NCBI GenBank assembly: GCA_050249455.1
Contig: JBFWQM010000049.1
Span: 1 to 26,752, forward strand
Direction of reading: 5' to 3'
Length of the DNA stretch: 26,752 bases
From: JBFWQM01 sp050249455
GTDB taxonomy: Bacteria; Pseudomonadota; Alphaproteobacteria; MPNO01; VGEU01
Positions 1 to 8,122 of the stretch are shown in pieces; positions within the stretch are counted from its first letter, which is position 1; every line of letters begins with the position of its first letter. The notes under the pieces are model-generated. The model saw only the letters and a list, made by a program, of their open reading frames with translations, was not told where the DNA came from and did no database searches. Position numbers and translations under genes: made by a program.

Positions 1-14
1 GGGAGGGCGTTCTT

Positions 15-50
15 CCCCCTTCCCTCGCGGGAGGGGGTTGGGGGAGGGGG
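15..50. repeat. G/C-rich REP-like intergenic repeat, copy A
   Basis: A C-rich arm (CCCCCTTCCC), a TCGCGGGAG centre and a G-rich tail (GGGGGTTGGGGGAGGGGG) make an imperfect hairpin. The same unit occurs at 26155-26193 in this orientation and at 26108-26143 inverted. It lies 31 bases past the stop of the minus-strand gene ending at 82. The copy near the other end of the window lies 26 bases past another minus-strand stop, so a role at 3' ends (RNA stability or termination) is possible. This is inferred from position only. Confidence 0.6.
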
Positions 51-81
51 TCTCGCCGGGTCCGGGAACGAGGCGCTCGGG

Positions 82-849
82 CTACATCCGCAGGACGTGC
101 GGCCGCTCGGCCGCGAGCCGGCGCATGTACCATGCCCAGGCGCGGCTGATCATGGTGTCGGAGCGCAGGTAGTCGCGGGTGCGCAGGTTGTCCTCGTGCG
201 AGGCGAGGTCGAGCCGCCCGGCGGCCATCGCCATGAGCTGGATCTCGGCCTGCTCCTCCATGGTGATCGCCATCGCCACCGCCTCCGGGATCGACCGGCC
301 GACGGCGAGCAGGCCGTGGTTCTTCAGCACCATCGCGCAGCCTTCGGCGCCCAGCGCCCTGGCCATCGCGGTGCCGGGATCCTTGCCGATCGCGACGCCG
401 TTGTCCTCGTCGTAGAGCACGCAGCCGCCGTAGTAGCGCGCGCCCGGCTGGCTCACCGTCTCCAGGTTGGCGCCGATCGCGCTCAGCGCCGAGACGTGCC
501 TGGCGTGGGTATGGATGATCGCGTTGACGTCCGGCCGCGCCGTGTAGATGCGGGTGTGGATGTGCAGCGTCGGGTTGATGTCGATGCCCTCGCCCGACAG
601 AACGTTGAGGTCGAAGTCCGCCTCGTGGATGTGGTCGGGCGTGACCTCGCCGAATCCGTAGTTGTGGATGTGGAAGAAGAAGGTACTGGCGCCGGGCAGC
701 CGGGCGGTGAAATGGCTGCCCATGCCGGACGGCTGGCCCGACATGTCCATGATGTGGAAGCCGCACAGGAGATCCTGCAGCAGCGCCGCGCGCGGATCGT
801 TCGCCGGCACCGCCCGGCGCTCCGGCATGCGGGTGATCTTGGTCGCCAT
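82..849 (-). CDS. Class II aldolase/adducin family protein
   Basis: The 255-residue product has the class II aldolase/adducin fold of FucA-type aldolases and adducin heads. The zinc-binding signature is visible: H113 and H115 in IIHTHARH, and a third His, H178, in LKNHG. The ATG start is supported by GGGAGG six bases upstream. Aligned by eye to L-fuculose-phosphate aldolase over the segment before the conserved RPD, the catalytic Glu (FucA Glu73) is replaced by Thr94 in NPTLHIH. The metal site therefore looks intact but the classical aldol acid/base is absent, so a sugar-phosphate aldolase role should not be assumed. The gene follows the DUF2794 gene by 22 bases on the same strand and is probably cotranscribed. 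A repeat lies just past its stop. Substrate unknown. Confidence 0.85.
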   Translation of the reverse strand: MATKITRMPERRAVPANDPRAALLQDLLCGFHIMDMSGQPSGMGSHFTARLPGASTFFFHIHNYGFGEVTPDHIHEADFDLNVLSGEGIDINPTLHIHTRIYTARPDVNAIIHTHARHVSALSAIGANLETVSQPGARYYGGCVLYDEDNGVAIGKDPGTAMARALGAEGCAMVLKNHGLLAVGRSIPEAVAMAITMEEQAEIQLMAMAAGRLDLASHEDNLRTRDYLRSDTMISRAWAWYMRRLAAERPHVLRM

Positions 850-871
850 CTTGGGCCTCCCGGGGCCGATG

Positions 872-1210
872 TCAGGACTGCAGGACGCGCAGCACCGGCT
901 TGAAGATCTTCAGCACCTCCGCCAGCGTGACGCCACGCTTGAGCGTTCTGCCGCCGCCGCGCACCAGGTAGTCGCCGTCGCCGCCGCTGCCGGGGGCGAA
1001 CTTGACGATGGTGTAGATCGGCTGGGTGCTGGAGTCGCGGTAGATCGAGAACGCGGCGACGCCGGGGCCGTGGTCGATGGCGTAGTCGCGCCATTCGCCC
1101 TGCATGACCCGCTGGCTGTAGATCGACAGCATCTGGTTCAGCTCGACGCGGCTGAATACCACGAGCCTGCGGGGGTTTCCCCGGTCGGCCAACCGCACGA
1201 CATTGGACAT
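872..1210 (-). CDS. DUF2794 domain-containing protein
   Basis: A small 112-residue soluble protein with no signal peptide or membrane segment. It matches the DUF2794 type in length and features: an N-terminal RLVVFSRVELNQML segment, then GEWRDYAIDHGPGVAAFSIYR and a closing helix (LAEVLKIFKP). I know the family mainly from Alphaproteobacteria, and its function is not established. ATG start at 1210, with no good Shine-Dalgarno sequence. It is divergent from the TPR gene across 203 bases and is followed by the aldolase-like gene. Family recognition is from memory of conserved sequence, not a search. Confidence 0.75.
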   Translation of the reverse strand: MSNVVRLADRGNPRRLVVFSRVELNQMLSIYSQRVMQGEWRDYAIDHGPGVAAFSIYRDSSTQPIYTIVKFAPGSGGDGDYLVRGGGRTLKRGVTLAEVLKIFKPVLRVLQS

Positions 1211-1350
1211 GGGCGGTGTGCGTGCCTTCCCTTGCGTGTCCGTTTTGTGAAAGGATTGCCCATTTTCGCGGGGCCGTCCAGCGGCCTTGCGCAGGCGGCG
1301 CCGGCCCGCGACAGGTTGACCGGCATGACGCCCGCTGCCGCCGCCGCGGT

Positions 1351-1379
1351 TTGATTCGACCGCCCCCCGCCTGTATGGT
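1351..1379 (+). promoter_or_regulatory. Sigma-70-type promoter for the TPR-bamB-der operon
   Basis: TTGATT at 1351-1356 and TATGGT at 1374-1379 are separated by exactly 17 bases, 35 bases before the TTG start of the first gene. It is the best promoter-like pair seen in the 203-base divergent gap. The rest of the gap (1211-1350) shows no other clear signal, and I could not identify the promoter of the minus-strand DUF2794 gene. Confidence 0.45.
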
Positions 1380-1413
1380 GTGCGCCCGTTGACCCCGGCC
1401 CCGGACCGCCCAA

Positions 1414-2064
1414 TTGGCTGACCTGTTTCGCGAAATCGACGAGGAGCTGCGGCAGGAACGCGCCGCCCGGCTGTGGCAGCGCTATGGCAAGTACGCCATC
1501 GCCGCCGCCGTGCTGATCGTCCTCGGCGTCGCCGCCTACAAGGGGTGGGAGGAGTACCGGCGCAGCCTCCTGGTCGCCGACAGCGCCCGCTACATGACCG
1601 CCCACAACCTGGCCCGCGAGGGCAAGGAGAAGGAGGCGCGCGACATCTTCGCCGTGCTGGAGAAGGAGGGGACCGACGGCTATGCCGTGCTGGCCCGCCT
1701 GAGCGACGCCGGCGCCACCGCGCGGACCGGCGACGTCGACGGCGCCGTGGCGCAGTACGACGCGATCGCCAACGACGGCGCGATCGCCCAGCAGATCCGG
1801 CACCTTGCCTTGATCCGCGCCGTACAGCTCCGGGTCGACGACCCCAAGGCCGAACCCAAGGCGCTGATCGATCGCCTGGCGCCGCTGGCGGACGCCCGCA
1901 ACCCGTGGCGCGGCACCGCGCTGGAGACCATGGGCACGCTGGCGCTGCGCGCCGGCGACACCGCCAAGGCGCGCGAGTATTTCACCCGGATCGCCGACGA
2001 CCTGGAGCTGCAGGAGGGGCTGCGGACCCGCGCGGCGGAACTCCTGGCGACCCTGGGCGGCTGA
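1414..2064 (+). CDS. Membrane-anchored TPR-like protein (YfgM/TPR_21 type)
   Basis: A 216-residue protein with a short charged N-terminus (DLFREIDEELRQERAARLWQRYGKY), one membrane helix at about residues 29-45 (AIAAAVLIVLGVAAYKG) and then alpha-helical tetratricopeptide-like repeats. This is the YfgM-type layout: cytoplasmic N-terminus and periplasmic TPR domain. In enterobacteria YfgM works with the SecYEG translocon and periplasmic chaperones; that role is carried over by analogy. The start is a TTG; no upstream in-frame ATG fits, and the MADLFREIDE opening is what the family shows. Four bases separate it from bamB, and the yfgM-bamB-der order is the same as in E. coli, which supports both calls. 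Confidence 0.85.
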   Translation: MADLFREIDEELRQERAARLWQRYGKYAIAAAVLIVLGVAAYKGWEEYRRSLLVADSARYMTAHNLAREGKEKEARDIFAVLEKEGTDGYAVLARLSDAGATARTGDVDGAVAQYDAIANDGAIAQQIRHLALIRAVQLRVDDPKAEPKALIDRLAPLADARNPWRGTALETMGTLALRAGDTAKAREYFTRIADDLELQEGLRTRAAELLATLGG

Positions 2065-2068
2065 GCGC

Positions 2069-3382
2069 ATGCGTCGTTTCCTCGCCCTGGCGTGCCTCTG
2101 CGTCCTGCTGTCCGGCTGCGCCGACTGGTTCGAAGGGCCGCAGGCGCCGCCGCTGCCCGGCGAACGCATCCCCGTGCTGACGCTTGACCGCAAGATCGAC
2201 CCGGATCCGCGGATGGCCGACGTCAAGGTGGCGCTGCCGCGGCCGGAGGTGAACCCGGAATGGCCGCAGCCGGGCGGCCTGCCCAGCCACGCGATGCAGC
2301 ATCCGGAGGCGACCGGCAGGCTGGAGCGCGTGTGGGACGTCGGCGTCGGCCGCGGCGGCTCGTCCGACTCGCAGCTCCTGGCCCAGCCGGTGATCGCGGA
2401 CGGTCGTGTCTACACGCTGGACGTGCGGGCCGAGGCGCGGGCGTTCGACGCCGCGACCGGCCGGGAAATCTGGCGGCGCGGCCTGGCGCCGCGCGAGGAC
2501 GACGAGGGCATCCTGGGCGGCGGCATCGCCTTCTCGCGCGGACGGCTGGTCGCCTCAACGGGTTTCGGCGCGGTGGTGGCGCTGGACGCCGCGACGGGCG
2601 AGGAGGTGTGGCGCCGGTCGGTCAGCGGACCGATGCGCGCCGGGCCGACGATCTACGGCGACCGCGTCTTCGTCGTGACCATCGCCAACCAGGTCCATGC
2701 GCTGTCGATGGACGACGGCCGCGTGCTGTGGTCGAGCGCCGGGATCGGCGAGACCGCCGGGCTGCTCGGCGGCGCCGCGCCGGCGGCCGACGCCGACGTG
2801 GTGATCGCGCCGTTCTCGTCCGGCGAGATGACGGCGCTGAGGATGGAGAACGGGCGCACGATCTGGACCGAGTCGCTGACCGCGGTGCGCGCCACCGATC
2901 CGGTGTCGGCGCTGTCGCACATCCGCGGCCACCCGGTGATCGACCGCGGCCGGGTGATCGCCGTGAGCCATTCGGGCCGCATGGTCGCGGTCGACCTGCG
3001 CACCGGCAACCGGATCTGGGAGCAGGCGATCGGCGGCACCTACATGCCGTGGGTCGCCGGCGACTACATCTTCGTCGTCTCCAACAACGGCGAGCTCGCC
3101 TGCGTCTCGCGGCTCGACGGCCGCGTGCGCTGGGTGCAGCCGATGCAGCGCTACGAGAACGAGGAGCGCAAGCGAGACCCGATCACCTGGGCCGGGCCTG
3201 TGCTGGTCGGCGACCGGCTGATCGTCGCCGGCAGCAACGGCGAGGTGTGGTCGTATTCGCCCTATACCGGCGAGGCGCTGGGCCGCATCCGGCTGTCCGG
3301 GCCCATCTATCTGCAGCCGGCCGTCGCCAACGAGACGGTCTACATTCTGACCGACCGCGCGCAGCTCATCGCGCTCAGGTGA
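2069..3382 (+). CDS. bamB: Outer membrane assembly lipoprotein BamB (PQQ-like beta-propeller)
   Basis: This 437-residue product starts with a lipoprotein signal peptide (MRRFLALACLCVLLSGC); the lipobox is LSGC with Cys17 as the lipidation site. The rest is a series of beta-propeller blades with repeated VYTLD, VVALDAATGEEVW, VWSYSPYTGEALG and similar PQQ-type motifs. BamB is the accessory lipoprotein of the BAM complex that folds outer-membrane beta-barrel proteins from the periplasmic side. The gene starts 4 bases after the TPR gene. Its TGA stop shares one base with the ATG of der (TGATG), which points to translational coupling. Length is slightly above the E. coli protein (about 390), normal for alphaproteobacterial members. 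Confidence 0.92.
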   Translation: MRRFLALACLCVLLSGCADWFEGPQAPPLPGERIPVLTLDRKIDPDPRMADVKVALPRPEVNPEWPQPGGLPSHAMQHPEATGRLERVWDVGVGRGGSSDSQLLAQPVIADGRVYTLDVRAEARAFDAATGREIWRRGLAPREDDEGILGGGIAFSRGRLVASTGFGAVVALDAATGEEVWRRSVSGPMRAGPTIYGDRVFVVTIANQVHALSMDDGRVLWSSAGIGETAGLLGGAAPAADADVVIAPFSSGEMTALRMENGRTIWTESLTAVRATDPVSALSHIRGHPVIDRGRVIAVSHSGRMVAVDLRTGNRIWEQAIGGTYMPWVAGDYIFVVSNNGELACVSRLDGRVRWVQPMQRYENEERKRDPITWAGPVLVGDRLIVAGSNGEVWSYSPYTGEALGRIRLSGPIYLQPAVANETVYILTDRAQLIALR

Positions 3383-4767
3383 TGGCCTTCACGGTCGCCA
3401 TCGTCGGCCGGCCGAACGTGGGCAAATCGACCCTGTTCAACCGACTGGTCGGCCGCCGCATCGCACTGGTCGACCCGACCCCGGGCGTCACCCGCGACCG
3501 GCGCGAGGGCGACGGGCGGATCGGCAACGTCCGCTTCCGGGTGATCGACACCGCGGGACTGGAGGAGGCGGAGACCGGCACGCTGGAAGCCGCCATGCGC
3601 GCGCAGACCGAGCGCGCGGTGGAGGACGCCGACCTCGCGCTGTTCATGATCGACGCGCGCGCCGGCCTGACCCCGCTCGACCGCCATTTCGCCACCTGGC
3701 TGCGCGCGACAGGCCGTCCGGTCCTGGTGATCGCCAACAAATGCGACAGCGGCTCCGACATCCCGGCGGCCGAGGCCTATGCGCTCGGCCTGGGCGAGCC
3801 GATCGCGTTCTCGGCCGAGCACGGCTTCGGCATGCCCGACCTCGCCGCGGCGATCGCCGCCCGCATCCCGGCGGAGAGGCCGGAAGAGGCGGCGGACGAA
3901 GCGGAGGCGGCCGAGGACGGGCCGGCGATCGGCACCCCCGAAAGGCCGCTGCAGCTCGCCATCGTCGGGCGGCCCAACGTCGGCAAGTCAACGCTGGTCA
4001 ACCGGCTGGTCGGCGAGGAACGGGTGATCACCGGGCCGGAGCCGGGCATCACCCGCGACGCCATCGCGATCGCCTGGACGTGGCAGGGCCGCACGATCCG
4101 GCTGATCGACACCGCCGGGATGCGCCGGCGCGCGCGGGTGGTGGAGCGGCTCGAGAAGATGTCGGTCGGCGACACGCTGCGCGCGGTGCGCTTCGCGCAG
4201 GCGGTGGTGGTGATGATCGACGCCACGGCGCCGTTTGAGAAGCAGGACCTCACCATCGCCCAGCTGGTGGTGGGCGAGGGGCGCGCCCTGGTGGTCGCCG
4301 TCAACAAGTGGGACCTTGTCGACGACCCCAGGAAGGCGCTGGCCGCGATCCGCGAGACGCTGGAAGAATCGCTGCCCCAGGTGCGCGGCGTGCCCATCGT
4401 CACCCTGTCGGCGCTGACCGGCCGGGGCGTGGACAAGCTGCTGCCCGCGGCCTGGCAGGCGGTGACGCTGTGGCAGCGCCGCATCTCCACCGGCCAGCTC
4501 AACCGCTGGCTGGCCGAGGCGGCGGAGCGGCACGCCCCGCCGCTGGTGCGCGGCCGGCCGGTGCGGCTGCGCTACATGACCCAGGTCAAGAGCCGGCCGC
4601 CCACCTTCGCCCTGTTCGCCGGCCGCGGCGGCGAGCTGCCGGAGCACTACGTGCGCTATCTGATCAACGGCCTGCGCGAGGCGTTCGACCTGCCCGGCGT
4701 GCCGATCCGCATCCTGGTGCGCAAGGGCAGGAACCCCTATGCGGAGGGCGGCGACGGCACTTCTTGA
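3382..4767 (+). CDS. der: Ribosome biogenesis GTPase Der (EngA)
   Basis: A 461-residue protein with two tandem G domains and a C-terminal KH-like domain, the hallmark of Der/EngA, which acts in 50S ribosomal subunit maturation. The first P-loop is GRPNVGKST (residues 9-17), followed by DTAG and NKCD. The second domain repeats GRPNVGKST near residue 195, then DTAG and NKWD. An acidic linker (EEAADEAEAAEDG) joins them. The KH domain contains VKSRPPTFALFAGRGGELPE and ends in a basic RKGRNPY segment. The ATG at 3382 overlaps the bamB stop by one base; longer in-frame starts upstream lie inside bamB and are rejected. Confidence 0.97.
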   Translation: MAFTVAIVGRPNVGKSTLFNRLVGRRIALVDPTPGVTRDRREGDGRIGNVRFRVIDTAGLEEAETGTLEAAMRAQTERAVEDADLALFMIDARAGLTPLDRHFATWLRATGRPVLVIANKCDSGSDIPAAEAYALGLGEPIAFSAEHGFGMPDLAAAIAARIPAERPEEAADEAEAAEDGPAIGTPERPLQLAIVGRPNVGKSTLVNRLVGEERVITGPEPGITRDAIAIAWTWQGRTIRLIDTAGMRRRARVVERLEKMSVGDTLRAVRFAQAVVVMIDATAPFEKQDLTIAQLVVGEGRALVVAVNKWDLVDDPRKALAAIRETLEESLPQVRGVPIVTLSALTGRGVDKLLPAAWQAVTLWQRRISTGQLNRWLAEAAERHAPPLVRGRPVRLRYMTQVKSRPPTFALFAGRGGELPEHYVRYLINGLREAFDLPGVPIRILVRKGRNPYAEGGDGTS

Positions 4768-4807
4768 ACGCCGTGCGCGGCGCTAGAATGCCCCCGCGAG
4801 GTGACCC

Positions 4808-5314
4808 ATGCCGCTGCAGAAGCTCCACCACGTCGCCTACCGCTGCAAGGACGCGCAGGCGACCCATGACTTCTACACCCAGGCGCTCGGCCTGAAATAC
4901 GCGATGGCGATCGCCGAGGACAACGTGCCGTCCACCGGCGAGCGCAGCCCGTATTTCCATTTGTTCTTCGAGATGGCGGACGGCAGCTACATCGCCTTCT
5001 TCGAGGTGCCGGAATCGCCGCCGATGGGCAAGGACCCCAACACGCCGGCGTGGGTGCAGCACCTCGCGCTCGAGGTCGAGGACGAGGCGGCGGTGCTCGC
5101 CGGCAAGGCGCGGCTGGAGGACCACGGCGTCGAGGTGCTGGGCCCGGTCGACCACGGCATCTGCAAGTCGATCTACTTCTTCGATCCCAGCGGCCACCGG
5201 CTGGAGCTGACGGCGCGCACGGCGACGCCGGCGATGGACGCCGCCAACGAGAAGGCGGCCGCCCCGATGCTGGCCGACTGGACCGCCCGCAAGCGCCGCG
5301 AGGGCTGGGCCTGA
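4808..5314 (+). CDS. VOC (glyoxalase/dioxygenase superfamily) protein
   Basis: A 168-residue protein with the two-module vicinal-oxygen-chelate fold. Likely metal ligands are at expected places: H8 (LHHVAYRC), E66 (YIAFFEV), H85 (WVQHLALEV) and E133 (GHRLELTAR). The family covers glyoxalase I, extradiol dioxygenases and epimerases; nothing visible picks a substrate. Start ATG 4808 with GAGGTG shortly upstream. The 40-base gap after der contains TAGAAT (4784-4789) with TTCTTG 17 bases before it, a weak promoter candidate, so it may be transcribed apart from der. The C-terminal basic tail (TARKRREGWA) lies outside the fold. Confidence 0.85.
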   Translation: MPLQKLHHVAYRCKDAQATHDFYTQALGLKYAMAIAEDNVPSTGERSPYFHLFFEMADGSYIAFFEVPESPPMGKDPNTPAWVQHLALEVEDEAAVLAGKARLEDHGVEVLGPVDHGICKSIYFFDPSGHRLELTARTATPAMDAANEKAAAPMLADWTARKRREGWA

Positions 5315-5347
5315 GACCGCCGCGCCAACCTTCGGGGATCGAGGCTT

Positions 5348-5441
5348 CCCACCTCACCCTCCCCATCGCTCCGCGATGGGGTCCCACCCTCACCCCCCTA
5401 AGAGGGCGGAGAAGGTGGCGCGCAGCGCCGGGGGAGGTGGG
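5348..5441. repeat. Palindromic intergenic repeat with nested hairpin
   Basis: The outer arms CCCACCTCACCC (5348 on) and GGGGGAGGTGGG (ending 5441) are imperfect inverted repeats. Nested inside is a perfect 9-base stem, CCCCATCGC / GCGATGGGG, with a 3-base loop (5361-5381). This looks like a dispersed intergenic element distinct from the G/C repeat family at the window ends. It fills most of the gap after the VOC gene, and its right arm contains the proposed GTG start of the next gene. There is no T-tract, so it is not a classical terminator. Confidence 0.55.
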
Positions 5442-5820
5442 CGGCCGCCGGCCTGTCGACTCATCCCTCGCCCGTCACATCGCCTCCCTCGCCGCGTTCC
5501 TCGCCGTCGCGCTGCATCTGGCCTTTGCCGCGCTGCCGGTCGCCGCCGTCGCCGGCAGCGCCTTCGCCGCGGCGATCTGCTCGCCGTCGGCCGGCGCGGG
5601 CACGGACGATCCCGCGCTGCCGTCGCCGATGCAGCATGGCGCCTGCCTGCTGTGCGCGGTCTGCGCCGGCGGCACGCCGCCGCTTCCGATCCCCGCCTCG
5701 GCCGTCGCTGCGACGGAATTCGTCGCCGTTGCCCTCGCCGTGCTCCACCCTGCCGCGGCGTCGACGCCCCAGCAGGCCTGGTCCTCGATCCAGCCGCGCG
5801 CGCCGCCCGTCCTCGCCTGA
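5437..5820 (+). CDS. DUF2946-like small secreted/membrane protein
   Basis: A 127-residue reading frame from GTG 5437. It has a hydrophobic signal or membrane helix (about residues 12-38, HIASLAAFLAVALHLAFAALPVAAVAG ending in small residues) and Cys residues in AICSP and in HGACLLCAVC. Its Pro/Arg tail (IQPRAPPVLA) is typical of DUF2946 proteins, which often neighbour copper genes. It stands 39 bases before the PCu(A)C copper chaperone, so a shared metal-related role is likely. The start is uncertain: GTG 5437 lies within a palindromic repeat, with GGGGGA directly before it, and no in-frame ATG fits. The family call is by pattern, not a search. Confidence 0.65.
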   Translation: MGGRRPVDSSLARHIASLAAFLAVALHLAFAALPVAAVAGSAFAAAICSPSAGAGTDDPALPSPMQHGACLLCAVCAGGTPPLPIPASAVAATEFVAVALAVLHPAAASTPQQAWSSIQPRAPPVLA

Positions 5821-5859
5821 CGCGCACCGAAGACAGTTCCCTTCGACATCGAGGACAAC

Positions 5860-6351
5860 ATGAAACGGATTGCTTTCTGCGCGGCCGTGCTGGCCGCCGT
5901 GACGACCCTGGGCGGCGCGCAGGCCGCCGAGCTCGGCGACATCAAGATCGACCAGCCGTGGGCGCGCGCCTCCGCCGGCGCCGCCAAGTCCGGCGCCGCC
6001 TTCGTCACCCTGCGCAACGGCGGCGGCGCGGCCGACCGGCTGACGGCGGCGTCGGCGCCGATCGCCGACCGGACGGAGCTGCACACCCACAAGAAGGAAG
6101 GCGACGTGATGCGCATGGTGGAGGTGCCGGCGATCGACCTACCCGCCGGGCAGGAGGTCAAGCTGGCGCCCGGCGGCCTGCACGTGATGTTCATGGGCCT
6201 CAAGTCGCCGCTGAAGGCAGGCGACAAGTTTCCGCTCACCCTGACCTTCGAGAAGGCCGGCAAGATCACCGTCGAGGTAGCGGTGCAGCCGATCACCTCG
6301 ATGGGCGGCGGCGACTCCGGCGGCCACAGCCACGGCGGCCGCATGCACTGA
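5860..6351 (+). CDS. Periplasmic copper chaperone PCu(A)C
   Basis: A 163-residue protein with a clear signal peptide (MKRIAFCAAVLAAVTTLGGAQA, cleavage near AQA-AE). The Cu(I)-binding motif of the family, H-X10-M-X21-H-X-M, is exact: H75, M86, H108, M110. A second His-rich patch at the C-terminus (GGHSHGGRMH) could add copper sites. PCu(A)C proteins deliver copper to the CuA centre of cytochrome oxidase, often together with Sco; no Sco or oxidase gene is in the window. GAGGAC lies just before the ATG start. The gene follows the DUF2946-like gene in what looks like a two-gene copper unit. Confidence 0.93.
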   Translation: MKRIAFCAAVLAAVTTLGGAQAAELGDIKIDQPWARASAGAAKSGAAFVTLRNGGGAADRLTAASAPIADRTELHTHKKEGDVMRMVEVPAIDLPAGQEVKLAPGGLHVMFMGLKSPLKAGDKFPLTLTFEKAGKITVEVAVQPITSMGGGDSGGHSHGGRMH

Positions 6352-6430
6352 CCGCGCGACGCTCCGGCCATGGCGCGGCGGCGCGGCGTGCCGCTATAGT
6401 GCGCGTCCGCGTCGGAAGGAGAGAGCCGCA

Positions 6431-8101
6431 ATGGCCGGAGCGTCACGTACCGCACCCAAGATCGCCCGCAACAAGGCGAAGGTCGCCGCGAAAAGGCCGG
6501 CGCGTCGCGGCAGCGCGGCCGCTCCCGCATGGATGGACGACGCGGCCGCAGACGCGCCGAGCATGCGGACTTGGATGCGCGACCTGGCGGCGGCCGGCCA
6601 GCTCAAGCGGGTCGCCACGCAGGTCGACTGGGACGAGGAGATCGGCGCCATCGCGCGCATCAACCTCGGCCTCGGCGGGCCGGCGCTGGTGTTCGAGAAC
6701 ATCAAGGACCACCGCGACACCCGCTGCACGCGGCTGATGACCTGCGGGCTGGGCACCAAGGCGCAAGTCCTGCTGATGCTCGGCCTGCCGCCCGACACAC
6801 CCGACCGCGCCATCGTGCGTCACCTGAAGGACGTCTACCGCAAGCCGGTCCCGCCGGTCCGGGTGAAGACCGGCCCGGTGAAGGAGAACGTGCTCAAGGG
6901 GAAGGCAATCGACCTCTACCAGTTCCCCGCCGTGAAGTGGCACCCGATGGACGGCGGGCGCTATCTCGACACCTATTGCGGCGTCGTCACCCAGGACATG
7001 CGCTCGGGCGGCACCAACGTCGGCATCTACCGCGGCCAGGTGCTGGGCAGGGACAAGATCGGCAAGCTGTTGGTCCCGACGCAAGGCTGGGGCGCGCATT
7101 TCAGCGAGCACCGCGCGACCAGGGAGCCGATGCCGGTCGCCGTCGTCCACGGCTGGCACGACGTGATGCCGTTCTGCGCCGGCAGCCCGTTTCCGCAGAG
7201 CGTCAACGAGTGGGACATGATGGGCGCCATCCTCGGCGCGCCGGTCAAGCTGGTGAAGTGCGAGACCGTGCCGCTGGAGGTGCCGGCGACCGCCGAGATC
7301 GTGGTCGAAGGCTTCATCGACCCGGATCCCGCGACGTTCGAGATGGAAGGCCCGTTCGCCGAGTACCCCGGCTATTCCGGCGGCAAGCCGTCGCCCAAGC
7401 CGGTGCTGCGGGTCACCGCGATCACCCACCGCGACGACCCCACCTTGCGCGGCGCGCTGGAGGGTGCGCGGCCGGGCTTCCCGAGCGAGGATTCGCTGCT
7501 GTGCTGCTATTCGTGGTCGGCGATCGCGTGGAACATGCTCGACGACTTCGGCGTGCTCGGCGTCACCGACGTGTGGATGCCGCCGGTCGTCACCGGCATC
7601 GACATCGTGGTGCAGATCAGGAAGCGCTACCGCGGCCACGCGCAGCAGGTGGCGAACGCGTTGTGGGGGACCTCCGCCGGCCAGTGGTTCTTCAAGAACG
7701 TGACGGTGGTGGAGGAGGACGTGGACATCCGCGACCCCGCCGCGGTCGAGTGGGCGATCGCGTTCCGCTGCAATGCCGGCAAGGGCCAGATGCTGACCTT
7801 CGGCCCGACTTTCGGCTCGGTGCTCGATCCGTCCACGCCGGTGGAGGAGGCGAACGTGCCCAAGTACGGCACCGGCCTGTGGACGCGCGTCTTGATCGAC
7901 GCGACGCGGAGCTGGGAGTACGAGCCCAACCCGGGCTGGGGCAACCGACGCTTCCCGCCGGTCAACACGCTGCCGCCGGCGCTGGAGGCGAAGATCAAGG
8001 CGCGCTGGGCCGAGTACGGCATCGGCATCCCGTACCTCGACGACGAAAAGCGCGAGACGCTGACGTTCGAGAAGCTGTCGAAGATCCTGCCGGATCTGTA
8101 A
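6431..8101 (+). CDS. UbiD family (prenylated-FMN) decarboxylase
   Basis: The product has 556 residues. Key UbiD-fold residues are present: TNVGIYRGQV carries the conserved Arg (R201) and the metal-binding Asn (N196). EGPFAE carries two Glu (E306 and E311) with the five-residue spacing of the Fdc1/UbiD Glu277-Glu282 pair. Such enzymes use prFMN to decarboxylate or carboxylate aromatic or unsaturated acids. The prenyltransferase UbiX that makes prFMN is not in the window. The first about 45 residues are a Lys/Arg/Ala-rich extension (SRTAPKIARNKAKVAAKRPA) before the usual domain start. GGAAGGAG lies before the ATG, and TATAGT at 6395-6400 might be a -10 box. Substrate unknown; it could act on an aromatic acid rather than in ubiquinone synthesis. 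Confidence 0.88.
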   Translation: MAGASRTAPKIARNKAKVAAKRPARRGSAAAPAWMDDAAADAPSMRTWMRDLAAAGQLKRVATQVDWDEEIGAIARINLGLGGPALVFENIKDHRDTRCTRLMTCGLGTKAQVLLMLGLPPDTPDRAIVRHLKDVYRKPVPPVRVKTGPVKENVLKGKAIDLYQFPAVKWHPMDGGRYLDTYCGVVTQDMRSGGTNVGIYRGQVLGRDKIGKLLVPTQGWGAHFSEHRATREPMPVAVVHGWHDVMPFCAGSPFPQSVNEWDMMGAILGAPVKLVKCETVPLEVPATAEIVVEGFIDPDPATFEMEGPFAEYPGYSGGKPSPKPVLRVTAITHRDDPTLRGALEGARPGFPSEDSLLCCYSWSAIAWNMLDDFGVLGVTDVWMPPVVTGIDIVVQIRKRYRGHAQQVANALWGTSAGQWFFKNVTVVEEDVDIRDPAAVEWAIAFRCNAGKGQMLTFGPTFGSVLDPSTPVEEANVPKYGTGLWTRVLIDATRSWEYEPNPGWGNRRFPPVNTLPPALEAKIKARWAEYGIGIPYLDDEKRETLTFEKLSKILPDL

Positions 8102-8122
8102 GGGAGCTGCGCCGTGCGGCGG

